A stretch of DNA of 64,000 bases from Crocinitomicaceae bacterium (GTDB taxonomy: Bacteria > Bacteroidota > Bacteroidia > Flavobacteriales_D > Crocinitomicaceae), in NCBI GenBank assembly GCA_022447665.1, contig JAKVAQ010000004.1, positions 31,091-95,090 of the forward strand, read 5' to 3'. The position numbers and the translations under genes are program-made. The notes under the pieces were generated by a model. The model had not been told where the DNA came from, ran no database searches, and worked only from the letters and a program-made list of their open reading frames with translations. Shown piece by piece: positions 34,893 through 44,925 of the stretch; the first letter of the stretch is position 1; each line of letters begins with the position of its first letter.

Positions 34893-37800
34893 TTACCACA
34901 TTATAGTTATTGGTCCAGTTACTGCCTCAGGGAAGTCTTCATGATCTACGTCAATTACATAGTAATAGGTTCCAGCTGGAAGCCTTTTTCCATCCTCAGT
35001 AGTTCCACCCCAGTCATCATTATAGGTCTCATCGCTCTGGAATAGTAAGTCTCCCCAGCGGTTGTATACCTCTATAGTAATTGATACTCCAGGATATTGA
35101 TCCATAAATTCTAGAATCCAAGTATCATTTAAACCATTTCCATCTGGTGATATTCCATCCGGAATGTCAAGTTCAGGTAAGAGTGTTACGTACATAGAAT
35201 CTATTCTAGTACACCCTAATGAATCTGTTACTTGTGCGTAGTACCATAATGAAGAATCCAGGTCTGTTATGGTTGGATTAAAGGCGGTAGGGTCATCCAT
35301 ATATATTGACGGTGTCCATACTAGGTCCCAAGTTGAAGAAATATCAGAAGTTGGTGATCCTCCAATGACCTCTGAAGATAGCGGATAGATATCGATATCA
35401 TCCCCAGCTTCTACCCAAAGACTATCGCCCATAAGAATAGTTATAGTGTCTGTGTGTGTACATCCATTATAATCGACTAACAAAATAAACGATGTATTAC
35501 CGGGATCAAGGTTTGCAAAATTCAGAACACTGGTATCTGAAACAATATTCACACCTGTACTATCAAACCAAGTATAATCAGTTGGTGGCCCCACATTGGA
35601 TAAACCTTCTATTAGCAGTGTATCAGGGAAACATAAAGAAGTATCCAAACCTGCATCTGCCAGAACAACAAGCATTGTATCCACAACTACGGTATCTAAA
35701 GCAATACAACCATTAAGATCCGTTATCTCCAAATAATATTCCATCGGAAGTAATCCTGAAGGGTCTTCGGCTGTTAGTGTATCCGTAAGTGTTTGTGATA
35801 CCCACTGGTACGTATATCCAGGCGTTCCACCACTCGCTGTAACCCAAATTGCTCCATCAGCAGCATTTAGACATGTTGCCGCATCTACACTATCTACTAC
35901 AACAGTAACCGATGGTGGCTCAGCTAGGGTTCCTGTTTGTGTCACCGAACATCCGTTATTATCTGTAATTGTCACCATAAAGGTTCCATCACAAAGTGCC
36001 GAGGCTGTTGACGTAGTTTGAGCTCCAGGATCATCCCATGAGAAAGTATAACCTGGTGTACCTCCAATTGGATTTGAGATTATAGAACCGTCGCAAACTC
36101 CGTTACACGTTGGATCAATTTCAAATAATGGATTTAAAATCATTGTATCCGGTTCATTTATTGTCATTGTACCAAACCCGAAACATCCAAATGCGTCTTC
36201 GACTTCAAGAATGTAGTCACCGGCACATAACCCTGAAATTGCAGGTGTAGCAACTCCTAACGATGTTCCCGAAGCATCCAGCCAATCGAATATGAACGGT
36301 GGATTATTTCCTATAACGGCAAGCGTATCACCTGTTCCATCGCAAACTCCGTGACAGTTAAGGTCGGTACTAATTAAAGTTGTAGATGGTGCATCAGTAT
36401 TATTCAAGGTAAATGTGAACACTTCCGAACATCCAGCATTGTCCGTAACCGTGAGGGTATAAACTCCAGCTCCTAAACCAGTTTCTACGTTCGAAGTTCC
36501 TCCAGTTGACCATAAGTAAGTATGAGGCAATACACCTCCTGTTGTAAGCACTGTAATACTTCCATCACTAGCCCCACAAGCAGGCGTGTTAATTGTTTCA
36601 GTAGCTGAAATTGGATTAGGATCAACGATATCTACAATAATTGGCACTTGACATCCAACATCATCAGTTACTGTAGTAAAATAAGTATCAGCACATAATC
36701 CCGATATCGTGAAAGAAGTAGAGGCGTCGTGTAACCAAAGGATACTGTATGGAGCAGTTCCTCCAGTAGGTGTAACCGTAATTTCTCCGTCGCAAGCTCC
36801 AGGGCAAGTTAAACCCGTTACTAAGGTGGTTGCATCAAATCCTGCATTATTAGTTATTTCAAACTGGACCACTTCTATACACCCATTATCATCTGTAACA
36901 GTAACCTCATAAAATCCAGCACATAATCCAGTTAGCGTTGTTCCAGTAGCACCTGTGTTCCAAAGTATATCCAAAGTACCCGTTCCACCTGATACCGTTA
37001 GATTGATCTCACCATTACAGAAACCACAATCAGTAGGGGTGGTAGTTCCTGATACAATAATTGAAGGAGGATCAACAAGTGTCGCACTATAGTAGTTTAA
37101 ACAACCTAATCCATCCACAATTTCCAAAGTATAATCACCAGCAGTTAATCCCGTTGGATCTTCGGCCACAATGCCTCCAGGGTTCCAAGTAAACGATAAT
37201 GGCGGATTAACACCAGTTGCTGTAATTTCAATACTACCATCATTACCTCCATTACATAAAGGATCATTTATTGCATCGAACGTAACCGTCGTTGATGGAA
37301 GATCAGAGATATTACCACTAAATATTTGCGTACACCCATTTAAATCAGTCACTTCAACATAATACGTACCTGAAGTAACGCCAAGAAGCGTATTACTTGT
37401 TTCACCTGCAAGAGGAACTAATAAATCATCAAACCACTGGTACGAATATGGAGGATTACCTCCCACTGGGTTTATTGTAGCATTACCATCAGGAACACCG
37501 CACGTAGCATCATTCGTAAACACCGTACCTGTGATCTCAGGGAATTCTATTACAGCAAATGCTATTGGACCAACAGTACATCCGTTTGCATCGAATCCTT
37601 CTACGGTGTAATTTCCTCCACAAAGATTTATTACTGAAGGGTCAGTACTCCCAGGAATTGGTGCACCAGAAATGTCCAACCATTGATAACTGTAAGGAAG
37701 TGTTCCTCCAGCAAGGTTTAATGCCGCATCCCCATCACATACGCCAAAACAAGAAGCATCATTCACTACTAAACCTTCTGTTAATTCTGTAGGCTCCGTA

Positions 37801-40800
37801 ATTGTAACGTCTGTAGTCGTAAATCCACATCCATTTCCGTCAATTATTATTGCAAAATAATCTCCTGGACAAAGACCGGAAGCCGTTTCTCCTGTAATTC
37901 CAATAATTCCGCCAGTGGCTGAATCGAACCAATTCACTGAATAAGGAGGTGTACCACCAGCAATAGTTAATGTAATTTCACCATCACATGCTCCAAAACA
38001 TTGTACATCTGTACTTGCGATAGTGGATGATAAAGGAACCGGTTCCCCTATAGAAATGTCAGCAGGAAGTGTAACAACACAACCATTAAGATCAGTGACT
38101 TCAACGTTGTAGTTTCCTGCGCAGAGGCCAACTAAGGATGTTCCTGTTTCACCTGGCATTAGAGCTCCTCCGTTGAACCATTGGAATGTAAATCCACCGG
38201 CTCCACCCGAAACAGTTATTGAAATTGACCCGTCACATACTCCACTACATGACATGTTATTTGATGTAGGCATAATTACAATAGCAGGAGGGTCAACTAT
38301 AGTATAGCTTAATAATTCCGAACATCCAGAGCCGTCTGTTATTGTTACGTCCCACGTTCCAGCTGTTAGGTTAAGCGCTTCGTTAGTGCCATCACCGTTC
38401 GGTGGAACTGGCGACCATGCGTAGTTATATCCAGCTCCACTTCCTCCTGTTGGGAATAATTCAATTGAAGCATTATTATCTCCGTTACAGATTAAGTTAG
38501 TTATAACCTCATTTGCAATAATTTGACTAGGACTCGAAATTGTCACTGGCTCAACAGAAATACAGCCTGAATTATTGACCACTTCTACTAAATAATCTCC
38601 CGCACATAATCCTGTAATCGTTGGAGTAGTTATTCCCATACTCAGTCCTGTAGCTGAGTCAAACCATTCTTGGCTACAAGTTGGGTCGCTGCATACATAG
38701 AGCACTTCGGCATCACCGTCGCATACTCCAAAACAAGAAGCATCATTGCTCGTTGTTGCCAAGACCTCTGCACCAATATCTGAAATTCCAAAGGTTTCAA
38801 CGAAAGTACAACCAACATCATCCGTTATCAATACAGAAGTAATTCCAGAACATAAGCCAGTCGCGTTGTTCGTTCCTTCTCCAGCAGTAGGGTCAGGTGT
38901 CCAGTCGTATGAGTAAGGAGAAACCCCACCACTTACGTTCACCGTAGCACTACCATTACACAATCCACATGAAGCGTTATTTGAGAAACTCGATGTAACA
39001 AGTATCTCTGGGTTTTCTGTAATATTAATAATAGTATCGATAAAGCATCCGGCCGCATCAGTTATAGATAAAGTAATGGCTCCTGCACATAATCCTGATG
39101 TTGTTGGACCTATATCTCCGTTTGAGTATGATATTGTGTAAGGTCCGGTTCCTCCAGATGGATTTGCGGTTATTTCTCCACTACAATCACCAAAACATAG
39201 AACATTTGTTATGGCCGCATTAGCTATGATTGGATTGCTATCAATTATATTAAAAGTAATAGCCGTATCACAAAGAGTAGTGGCATCTGTAATTATAACG
39301 GTAACTGGACCAGGGCAGAGTCCCACTGCTGTTGGACCAACTTGCATTCCAGGATCATCCCATAAATAAGTATAAGGAGGTGTATTACCCGCAATCACAT
39401 TAACTGTGGCCGTACCATCACATGTTCCCGAGCAAGTAATATCCGTTTGACTCTCCAGTACGTCCCAAGGCGATGTTGGAGAAGTTAAATCAAACGGTCC
39501 GAAAGCTTGAGTACAACCAGCAAGGTCGGTCACAACAAGATTATAAATACCTTGACACGCATTTGATAAAGTATCATCAGTTTGCCCAGCTAGATCAACA
39601 CCAAATTCATCTTGCCATTGGTAAAAATATGGTGGTGTACCGCCAGCAGGAACAAAATCAATCATTCCATTACAATCACCAAAACATGAAATGAATTCGA
39701 GGTTAGCTACACCTGTAATACCCAAAGGTTCTGTAATTGTCTGACAAGTACCTGTAACAGTACAACCATTGTCATCAGTTACTACTGCTTGGTAACTTCC
39801 AGGGGGTAATCCCGTGGCTACTGGAGTAGTTTGTCCGATTGGTAATCCAGTCGCACAATCAAACCATTCATAATTATATGGTCCTATTCCACCTGCAACT
39901 CCTATTGTCGCCGTACCATCGTTGGCTCCAAAACAAGTGATATCAGTGTTGTCTTCAAGGGTTATAACAAGTTCGAGCGGTTCTGAAATAGTACCTACTA
40001 GATTAATGAAACAACCGTTATCATCAGTTACCGTTACCGTCCAGTTTCCTGCGCATAAACCTCCTGCTGTAGGAGTACCCTGACCCGTTCCAGGTAAAGG
40101 TGACCAAGTATAATCAAGTGTTCCGGTTCCACCTGTTGCAGTAGCAGTTAGGGTACCATCACAATCTCCAAAACATGCTACTGTTCCTGAAGTTACTGAA
40201 CCTGTAATTTCAGGTGGCTCATTAACAACTAAAGTATCTGTTACGACACAACCAGAACCATTCGTTAAAACCGCAATATAACTTCCCGCACAAACAGGAC
40301 CAACAGCAATTCCACTTCCAGGTGCAACAAGGCCCGTCGTTAATCCAGTTGTCTCATCAAACCATTCAATAGTATAAGGAGGATCAATTTCGACAAAAGT
40401 GGCCATTAAAGTACCATCACATAAACCAAAGCAGGTAACATCAGTAGAATCAAGATCCATTACCTCAGTAGCAGATGAATTAACTGTCACAACAATACTT
40501 TGTGTGCAGCCCGCAGCATCAGTTACTACAACATTATATGCTCCACCACATAATCCTGTGGCATTCGGTGAGTCGCCACTGATAGTAGGATCTGGGGTCC
40601 AATCAAACGAAAATCCACCAGCTCCTCCGGTTGCGCTTAAATCAGCAGTACCATCGCAAAAACCACAAGTAGCATCTGTCTGGGCATCTATAGAAATGTT
40701 TATGGATGGTAATTCCGTAATCGTTACTACTGGAGAAATTGTAACACAGCCGTTCGCGTCAGTAACTTCAGCAAAATAATCACCAGGACATAAACCTGTA

Positions 40801-43800
40801 ATCAAAGTATTGTTAACACCCTGAGGGGCGAGCGTAACTGCGTCAAACCACTCAATATTATAAATAGGAGTTCCTCCTACTATAGTAATCTCCGCCGTAC
40901 CGTCACATGCTCCAAAACAAGAAGGGCCAGAACCTGCAATAGTAACTAAAAGTTCAGCTGGTTCCGCGATAATAAATGTTAGTACGGTATCACATAAAAA
41001 TGCATCAGAGACAGTACAAGTATATGTTCCTGCGCAAAGCCCAACAGCGGTCGGCGTTGTTTGTGCTAATGGATCATCCCATAGATACGTATAAACAGGT
41101 GTTCCTCCTGAGTTCACAGTAACGGTAGCCGTTGCATCACAATCACCAAAACAATCAAGATCTGTTTGGCCAACGATTATATCATATGGTAATGGCTGGG
41201 TTATCACAACCAAATCAGTCTCAACACATCCGTTAAAATCAGTGACAGTTACATTGTAGGTTCCTTCACATAAACCACTAGCTACAGGAGTCGTTTGTGC
41301 CCCAGGATCATCCCAAAGAATCGAATACCCTGGTGTACCCCCTAGAATATTGACATTAGCAGAACCATCGCAATCACCGAAACACGATACTTGTGAAATT
41401 ACACTTGCTCCCACTATTAGTTCAGATGGACTTGAAACAGTGAAAGATAAAGTAGTATCACATCCCTGGTCATCAGCAACTGTTACCGTCCACACTCCGG
41501 TCGATAATCCTGAAATATTTGCAGTTCCATCACCAACAGGCGGCACTGGCGCCCAAACAAAAGTATATCCGACACCACTTCCACCAGTATTGATGGTAAG
41601 ATCGATAGCACCGTCAGTATCTCCGAAACAATCTACATCCGTGACAACTCCAGTAATATCGAATGTAGCTGGAGAATTTAAAGTAACATTATCAGTAATT
41701 GTACATCCATTAAAATCAGTAACAAGAAGGGAGTATGTACCTGCACACAAATCCGACGGAGTAGGAGTTCCTGCTCCTGTTGGAACCGCCGGAGTCCAAA
41801 CATAACTATAAGGTGGTGTACCATCACCTACAACTGCATTGGCTGAGCCATCACACAAATCATAACAAGAGGGGTCTGTTCCGGAAATTGCCAATGTTAA
41901 AGGAAGAGGTTCCGTTACTGATACCACAACAGGACCTGCCACACAACCATTAAAGTCTGTCACCGTTAATTCGTAATCACCTGCACAAAGCCCCGCTAAA
42001 TCTTCTGTAGCTCCTACACCAATTCCACCAGGCACAGTTACCCATGAAGGTGTGTACGGTGGTGTACCTCCACCAATTGTTCCATCAGTAGTACCATCAC
42101 AATCGCCCGGACATGAAACCGCACTACCCAATGCTGAAACTGCAAACACAGGTGGCTCTCCAATTGTAAAAGGTAAGCTCTGAACAACACAACCGGAAGC
42201 ATCTGTTACTTCGGCATAATAATCTCCTGCACAAAGTGCATTCGTTGTCAATCCAGTTAATCCTGTTGTTAAACCTGTAGCATCGTCAAACCATTCAACA
42301 TCATACGGAGGAACTCCTCCTACCGGATTGGCTTCGGCCTCACCATTACAATCACCATTACAAAGTGCATCAACTATATTTATAACTGTTACCGATAATA
42401 CTGGAGGATCAATAATTTCGTAGGTTGTATCAGCGGTACATCCATCAACATCTTCTACAGTCATCATAATCATTCCAGCACAAAATCCAACTCCTGGATC
42501 TGAATTGACACCTGAACCTGGAATAGGAGACCAAGTAATTGTATAAGGGGCTCCATTACCTCCAGCTGGATCTGGATCAATTTCCGCATCGCAATCGCCT
42601 GCACAAGTAGGTGGTGTTATTACAGCAGGAAAAGTAAATGCAGGCTTACCAGTAACTACAAAAAATGTATCCAGCGTACAACCATTATCATCAATAATAT
42701 TAGCCGGGTTAACTCCTTCACACAAGCCTACAGGGAATGGGGTAGTTTCTCCACTAACAGGCCAAGTGATTGTAGGGTTAACTCCTCCAAAAAGTGTCGT
42801 TATTGCCGGCGCATCACAAACTGCAGGACAAGTTGGCTCACCCAAGAAATCTAGGTTTATTGAAAGCTCAAAAGGCTCTGTAAGAACATCACCAAAACTA
42901 CATGAAGCGAAAAAACCACTTCCAGGAAAAATCTCATTCGAGGAATCTGTAACCACGAATGTATTAGGACCTCCACAAAGAGTAGTAGATATATTCGTCG
43001 CTAAAGCAGGCAGACCATCACCTGGATAATCATATGAAAATGGTCCTGGCGTACCAGCTGTTCCAATAGTAATGGCGCCATCACATGCCCCAAAACAAGA
43101 TACATTAAAACCGTTATAGTCTGAAGTTATAGTAGTTGTAATAACTAAAGGGTCAGTTACTGTACATGAAGCAACAACATCTCTAAAAGTGTATTCCTCA
43201 AAATCCCCTCTGTCAACGGCCGATACCTCTACACTTTCTGTATAAAACTTTGTATCTCCAGAACCACCACTTACTATTGAAGACAAGAACATTCCGCCTG
43301 GCGCAATAATGTATGAATCTCCAGCAGTTAAAGTGAAAGTAGATTCATTAGCATAGATTAAATTACCGAATAAAGTATAATTATTGGTAATTAAGCTACC
43401 TCCAGAAAGGTATAAGTTGAAATCCCTGTTTGTTTTTAGATGGTTTGCTAATTCCCAATTACCTCCTAAAATCCTGATATTACAGTAAATATCGTTTGGA
43501 CCAATATCAATATGATGCGTTCCCATATCAGAAGAAGAGAATCGAACCTCACCACCTAAATCAAAGTGAGTTTTATGCACTATTTCTAAATCTCCACCTA
43601 TGATAAGGTTTGCGCTTTCACCGTCGAAAACTGGGTAAGAAGTTGAAGTGATGTAAAAGTTCTTTGCCGAGACATCACCTGCAAGAAAGATTCGTTGGTA
43701 TTCGTCCGAAAAGGAATTATTGTCAAAATAGACATTGTCAGAAGCACTAGGAATAGAGCCAGCTGGTCCTCCGCCAGAGCTTAATGACCAGTTTGTAGGA

Positions 43801-43913
43801 TTATTCCAAAAACCTGATCCACCAATCCAATAATAATCTGTAGCAAATGATACTGCACTTAGAAAAGTTGCAATGACTACGAATAACGATTTTATGCTAA
43901 ATGTCCTTCTCAT
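34893..43913 (-). CDS. giant SprB-like repeat adhesin with T9SS type-B sorting domain
   Basis: A 3006-residue surface protein. Signal peptide (1-24, ending VSFA); an N-terminal domain (about 25-260) opening YYWIGGSGFWNNPTNWSLSS with beta-helix-like text; then 31 repeats of about 79 residues (about 265-2730). Each repeat starts CxGxCDG, continues GGTPPYxxxW, LCAGxY and ends NGC. Next is an Ig-like/PKD-type stretch, and last a type-B sorting domain with ISPDGNGLNDTWILEF ... VYNRWGDLLF ... LPAGTYYYVIDV. Such proteins are secreted by T9SS and act in gliding or adhesion; SprB is the model. Most repeats hold four Cys. The frame is unbroken over 9 kb. The partner PorP/SprF gene follows directly. Whether it supports gliding depends on gld/spr genes not in the window. 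Confidence 0.93.
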   Translation of the reverse strand: MRRTFSIKSLFVVIATFLSAVSFATDYYWIGGSGFWNNPTNWSLSSGGGPAGSIPSASDNVYFDNNSFSDEYQRIFLAGDVSAKNFYITSTSYPVFDGESANLIIGGDLEIVHKTHFDLGGEVRFSSSDMGTHHIDIGPNDIYCNIRILGGNWELANHLKTNRDFNLYLSGGSLITNNYTLFGNLIYANESTFTLTAGDSYIIAPGGMFLSSIVSGGSGDTKFYTESVEVSAVDRGDFEEYTFRDVVASCTVTDPLVITTTITSDYNGFNVSCFGACDGAITIGTAGTPGPFSYDYPGDGLPALATNISTTLCGGPNTFVVTDSSNEIFPGSGFFASCSFGDVLTEPFELSINLDFLGEPTCPAVCDAPAITTLFGGVNPTITWPVSGETTPFPVGLCEGVNPANIIDDNGCTLDTFFVVTGKPAFTFPAVITPPTCAGDCDAEIDPDPAGGNGAPYTITWSPIPGSGVNSDPGVGFCAGMIMMTVEDVDGCTADTTYEIIDPPVLSVTVINIVDALCNGDCNGEAEANPVGGVPPYDVEWFDDATGLTTGLTGLTTNALCAGDYYAEVTDASGCVVQSLPFTIGEPPVFAVSALGSAVSCPGDCDGTTDGTIGGGTPPYTPSWVTVPGGIGVGATEDLAGLCAGDYELTVTDFNGCVAGPVVVSVTEPLPLTLAISGTDPSCYDLCDGSANAVVGDGTPPYSYVWTPAVPTGAGTPTPSDLCAGTYSLLVTDFNGCTITDNVTLNSPATFDITGVVTDVDCFGDTDGAIDLTINTGGSGVGYTFVWAPVPPVGDGTANISGLSTGVWTVTVADDQGCDTTLSFTVSSPSELIVGASVISQVSCFGDCDGSANVNILGGTPGYSILWDDPGAQTTPVASGLCEGTYNVTVTDFNGCVETDLVVITQPLPYDIIVGQTDLDCFGDCDATATVTVNSGGTPVYTYLWDDPLAQTTPTAVGLCAGTYTCTVSDAFLCDTVLTFIIAEPAELLVTIAGSGPSCFGACDGTAEITIVGGTPIYNIEWFDAVTLAPQGVNNTLITGLCPGDYFAEVTDANGCVTISPVVTITELPSINISIDAQTDATCGFCDGTADLSATGGAGGFSFDWTPDPTISGDSPNATGLCGGAYNVVVTDAAGCTQSIVVTVNSSATEVMDLDSTDVTCFGLCDGTLMATFVEIDPPYTIEWFDETTGLTTGLVAPGSGIAVGPVCAGSYIAVLTNGSGCVVTDTLVVNEPPEITGSVTSGTVACFGDCDGTLTATATGGTGTLDYTWSPLPGTGQGTPTAGGLCAGNWTVTVTDDNGCFINLVGTISEPLELVITLEDNTDITCFGANDGTATIGVAGGIGPYNYEWFDCATGLPIGQTTPVATGLPPGSYQAVVTDDNGCTVTGTCQTITEPLGITGVANLEFISCFGDCNGMIDFVPAGGTPPYFYQWQDEFGVDLAGQTDDTLSNACQGIYNLVVTDLAGCTQAFGPFDLTSPTSPWDVLESQTDITCSGTCDGTATVNVIAGNTPPYTYLWDDPGMQVGPTAVGLCPGPVTVIITDATTLCDTAITFNIIDSNPIIANAAITNVLCFGDCSGEITANPSGGTGPYTISYSNGDIGPTTSGLCAGAITLSITDAAGCFIDTIINITENPEILVTSSFSNNASCGLCNGSATVNVSGGVSPYSYDWTPDPTAGEGTNNATGLCSGITSVLITDDVGCTFVETFGISDIGAEVLATTSNDASCFGVCDGDAEVLYVCSDPTCSQEWFDSATGLSMGITTPTITGLCAGDYLVEVVNNSGCISVEPVTISSPSQIIANEVITNLICNGDNNASIELFPTGGSGAGYNYAWSPVPPNGDGTNEALNLTAGTWDVTITDGSGCSELLSYTIVDPPAIVIMPTSNNMSCSGVCDGSISITVSGGAGGFTFQWFNGGALMPGETGTSLVGLCAGNYNVEVTDLNGCVVTLPADISIGEPVPLSSTIASTDVQCFGACDGEITLTIAGGTPPYSVNWFDSATGGIIGITGETASGLCPGDYFAIIIDGNGCGFTTTDVTITEPTELTEGLVVNDASCFGVCDGDAALNLAGGTLPYSYQWLDISGAPIPGSTDPSVINLCGGNYTVEGFDANGCTVGPIAFAVIEFPEITGTVFTNDATCGVPDGNATINPVGGNPPYSYQWFDDLLVPLAGETSNTLLGVTSGTYYVEVTDLNGCTQIFSGNISDLPSTTVTFDAINDPLCNGGNDGSIEITATGVNPPLSFTWNPGGIVAEDPTGLTAGDYTLEIVDGLGCLNYYSATLVDPPSIIVSGTTTPTDCGFCNGEINLTVSGGTGTLDILWNTGATGTTLTGLCAGFYEVTVTDDNGCIEVVQFEITNNAGFDATTLVTGLTCPGACDGEITVTPTGGTAPYSILWLHDASTSFTISGLCADTYFTTVTDDVGCQVPIIVDIVDPNPISATETINTPACGASDGSITVLTTGGVLPHTYLWSTGGTSNVETGLGAGVYTLTVTDNAGCSEVFTFTLNNTDAPSTTLISTDLNCHGVCDGTGDTLAVIGNNPPFIFDWLDASGTSLGVATPAISGLCAGDYILEVEDAFGCFGFGTMTINEPDTMILNPLFEIDPTCNGVCDGSIISNPIGGTPGYTFSWDDPGAQTTSTASALCDGTFMVTITDNNGCSVTQTGTLAEPPSVTVVVDSVDAATCLNAADGAIWVTASGGTPGYTYQWVSQTLTDTLTAEDPSGLLPMEYYLEITDLNGCIALDTVVVDTMLVVLADAGLDTSLCFPDTLLIEGLSNVGPPTDYTWFDSTGVNIVSDTSVLNFANLDPGNTSFILLVDYNGCTHTDTITILMGDSLWVEAGDDIDIYPLSSEVIGGSPTSDISSTWDLVWTPSIYMDDPTAFNPTITDLDSSLWYYAQVTDSLGCTRIDSMYVTLLPELDIPDGISPDGNGLNDTWILEFMDQYPGVSITIEVYNRWGDLLFQSDETYNDDWGGTTEDGKRLPAGTYYYVIDVDHEDFPEAVTGPITIMW
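35690..43130 (-). repeat. 31 tandem SprB-type protein repeats within the adhesin gene
   Basis: By counting CxGxCDG-type openers I find 31 units of about 235 bases. They are conserved in protein motif but clearly diverged at the base level, so the array is old and not a recent slippage product. Twenty-four units carry all four cysteines; units 7, 14, 20, 24, 25, 28 and 31 lack both the second and third. Boundaries are approximate. Confidence 0.85.
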
Positions 43914-43986
43914 TCAATTCGGGTTATTTCTTCATCATATTCACAAGCACGTATAATTAATACGCTTAAATTCTTCCAAAGGTTGA

Positions 43987-44925
43987 TTACTCAAACGTTG
44001 GACAATCGGTTGTGCTTCCACTTCCATAATTCGAGCATGAGTTGAAACCTCCCGTAATTTCATGGGTTTGCCACATGCTTCCGCTTAATTTGGATATGAT
44101 GAAATCGAAAGAGTAACCAATCGAAATAAAATTAAATAACTTAACTCTTACTTGAGTTGTAATGGCGTCTGTTCTTCTTAATCCTAAACCAAAGGCAAAT
44201 TTGTTTTCAAGGTCCAATAACGCACTCAAATGAAAATCCATTGGTGTGCGGGCCGTCTTCAAAACAAAAAACGATGGAATCAAAGACCAACCTTTTTCAA
44301 GTCTAAAACTTTTTCCAGCAGTAATGTAAAAATGCCTTTGCAAAGCGCTGTTGTCTCCAGTTTGGAGACGATTCCCAAATAAATTGTGCACCGATAATCC
44401 TGCGTATTGTTTCTTGTCTCTATACCATACTCCAAGCCTTGCATCCGGAAACATTATGTACGATTGCCCTGAGTTAGGTATTGTTGGATCTTGTAGTTCT
44501 GTTGTTAATTGTTCCGTTGAAAAGGCAGTTTGCTTAAAACCGAAGGCAAATCCAAATGAAAGTCTACCATAACGACTCACTGGAAGATGTAAAGCATAGG
44601 CCACATTCAATTGGAGAAAAGAAAACGGACCGAAAGCATCTCTAATCACCATTCCTCCTATGCCATGTTTTGGACCAAAAGCGTTTCTTTTTTTCTTGCT
44701 AAAATAAAGAGGGGCATGAGCGTTTAGGAATCCAGTTTGTGGAGCCCCTTCAATTCCAACCCACTGAAAGCGGTAACCAGATCTTATATCAATACAAGCC
44801 TTGGTGCCAGCCACTGCTGGGTTAAACGCAAACTGATTATACTCATACTGCGTGTAGTGCTCCGTTTGTTGAGAAAATCCGAAACCAGTAATTTGGAGGG
44901 CTAGAAATATTAGAACTATTCTCAT
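43987..44925 (-). CDS. PorP/SprF family T9SS outer-membrane protein
   Basis: A 312-residue second PorP/SprF protein. The signal peptide ends near FGFS, followed by the family signature HYTQYEYNQFAFNPAVAGTK and a barrel-like body ending in a Ser/Gly- and Cys-containing tail (SCSNYGSGSTTDCPTFE). Its ATG overlaps the TGA of the type-B cargo gene upstream (ATGA), so the pair is translationally coupled. It is a diverged paralogue of the protein at 33958-34890, and lies 73 bases upstream of the giant adhesin. It probably anchors the 423-residue cargo. Confidence 0.9.
   Translation of the reverse strand: MRIVLIFLALQITGFGFSQQTEHYTQYEYNQFAFNPAVAGTKACIDIRSGYRFQWVGIEGAPQTGFLNAHAPLYFSKKKRNAFGPKHGIGGMVIRDAFGPFSFLQLNVAYALHLPVSRYGRLSFGFAFGFKQTAFSTEQLTTELQDPTIPNSGQSYIMFPDARLGVWYRDKKQYAGLSVHNLFGNRLQTGDNSALQRHFYITAGKSFRLEKGWSLIPSFFVLKTARTPMDFHLSALLDLENKFAFGLGLRRTDAITTQVRVKLFNFISIGYSFDFIISKLSGSMWQTHEITGGFNSCSNYGSGSTTDCPTFE

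Noticed and set aside
40399..41805. Long plus-strand frames opposite the giant adhesin (for example 40399-40779 and 41350-41805)
   Set aside because: They mirror the repeated Thr/Gly/Val codons of the adhesin, recur with the repeat period and have no recognisable product.
35690..43130. Regular repeats considered as a CRISPR array or tandem DNA satellite
   Set aside because: The period is about 235 bases, the units are protein-coding and diverged in base sequence, and no cas genes are near.
43950..43964. Inverted repeat CGTAT-AATTA-ATACG between the PorP gene and the adhesin
   Set aside because: Arms of only five bases in AT-rich DNA are easily found by chance; no promoter element of the expected form was found with it.
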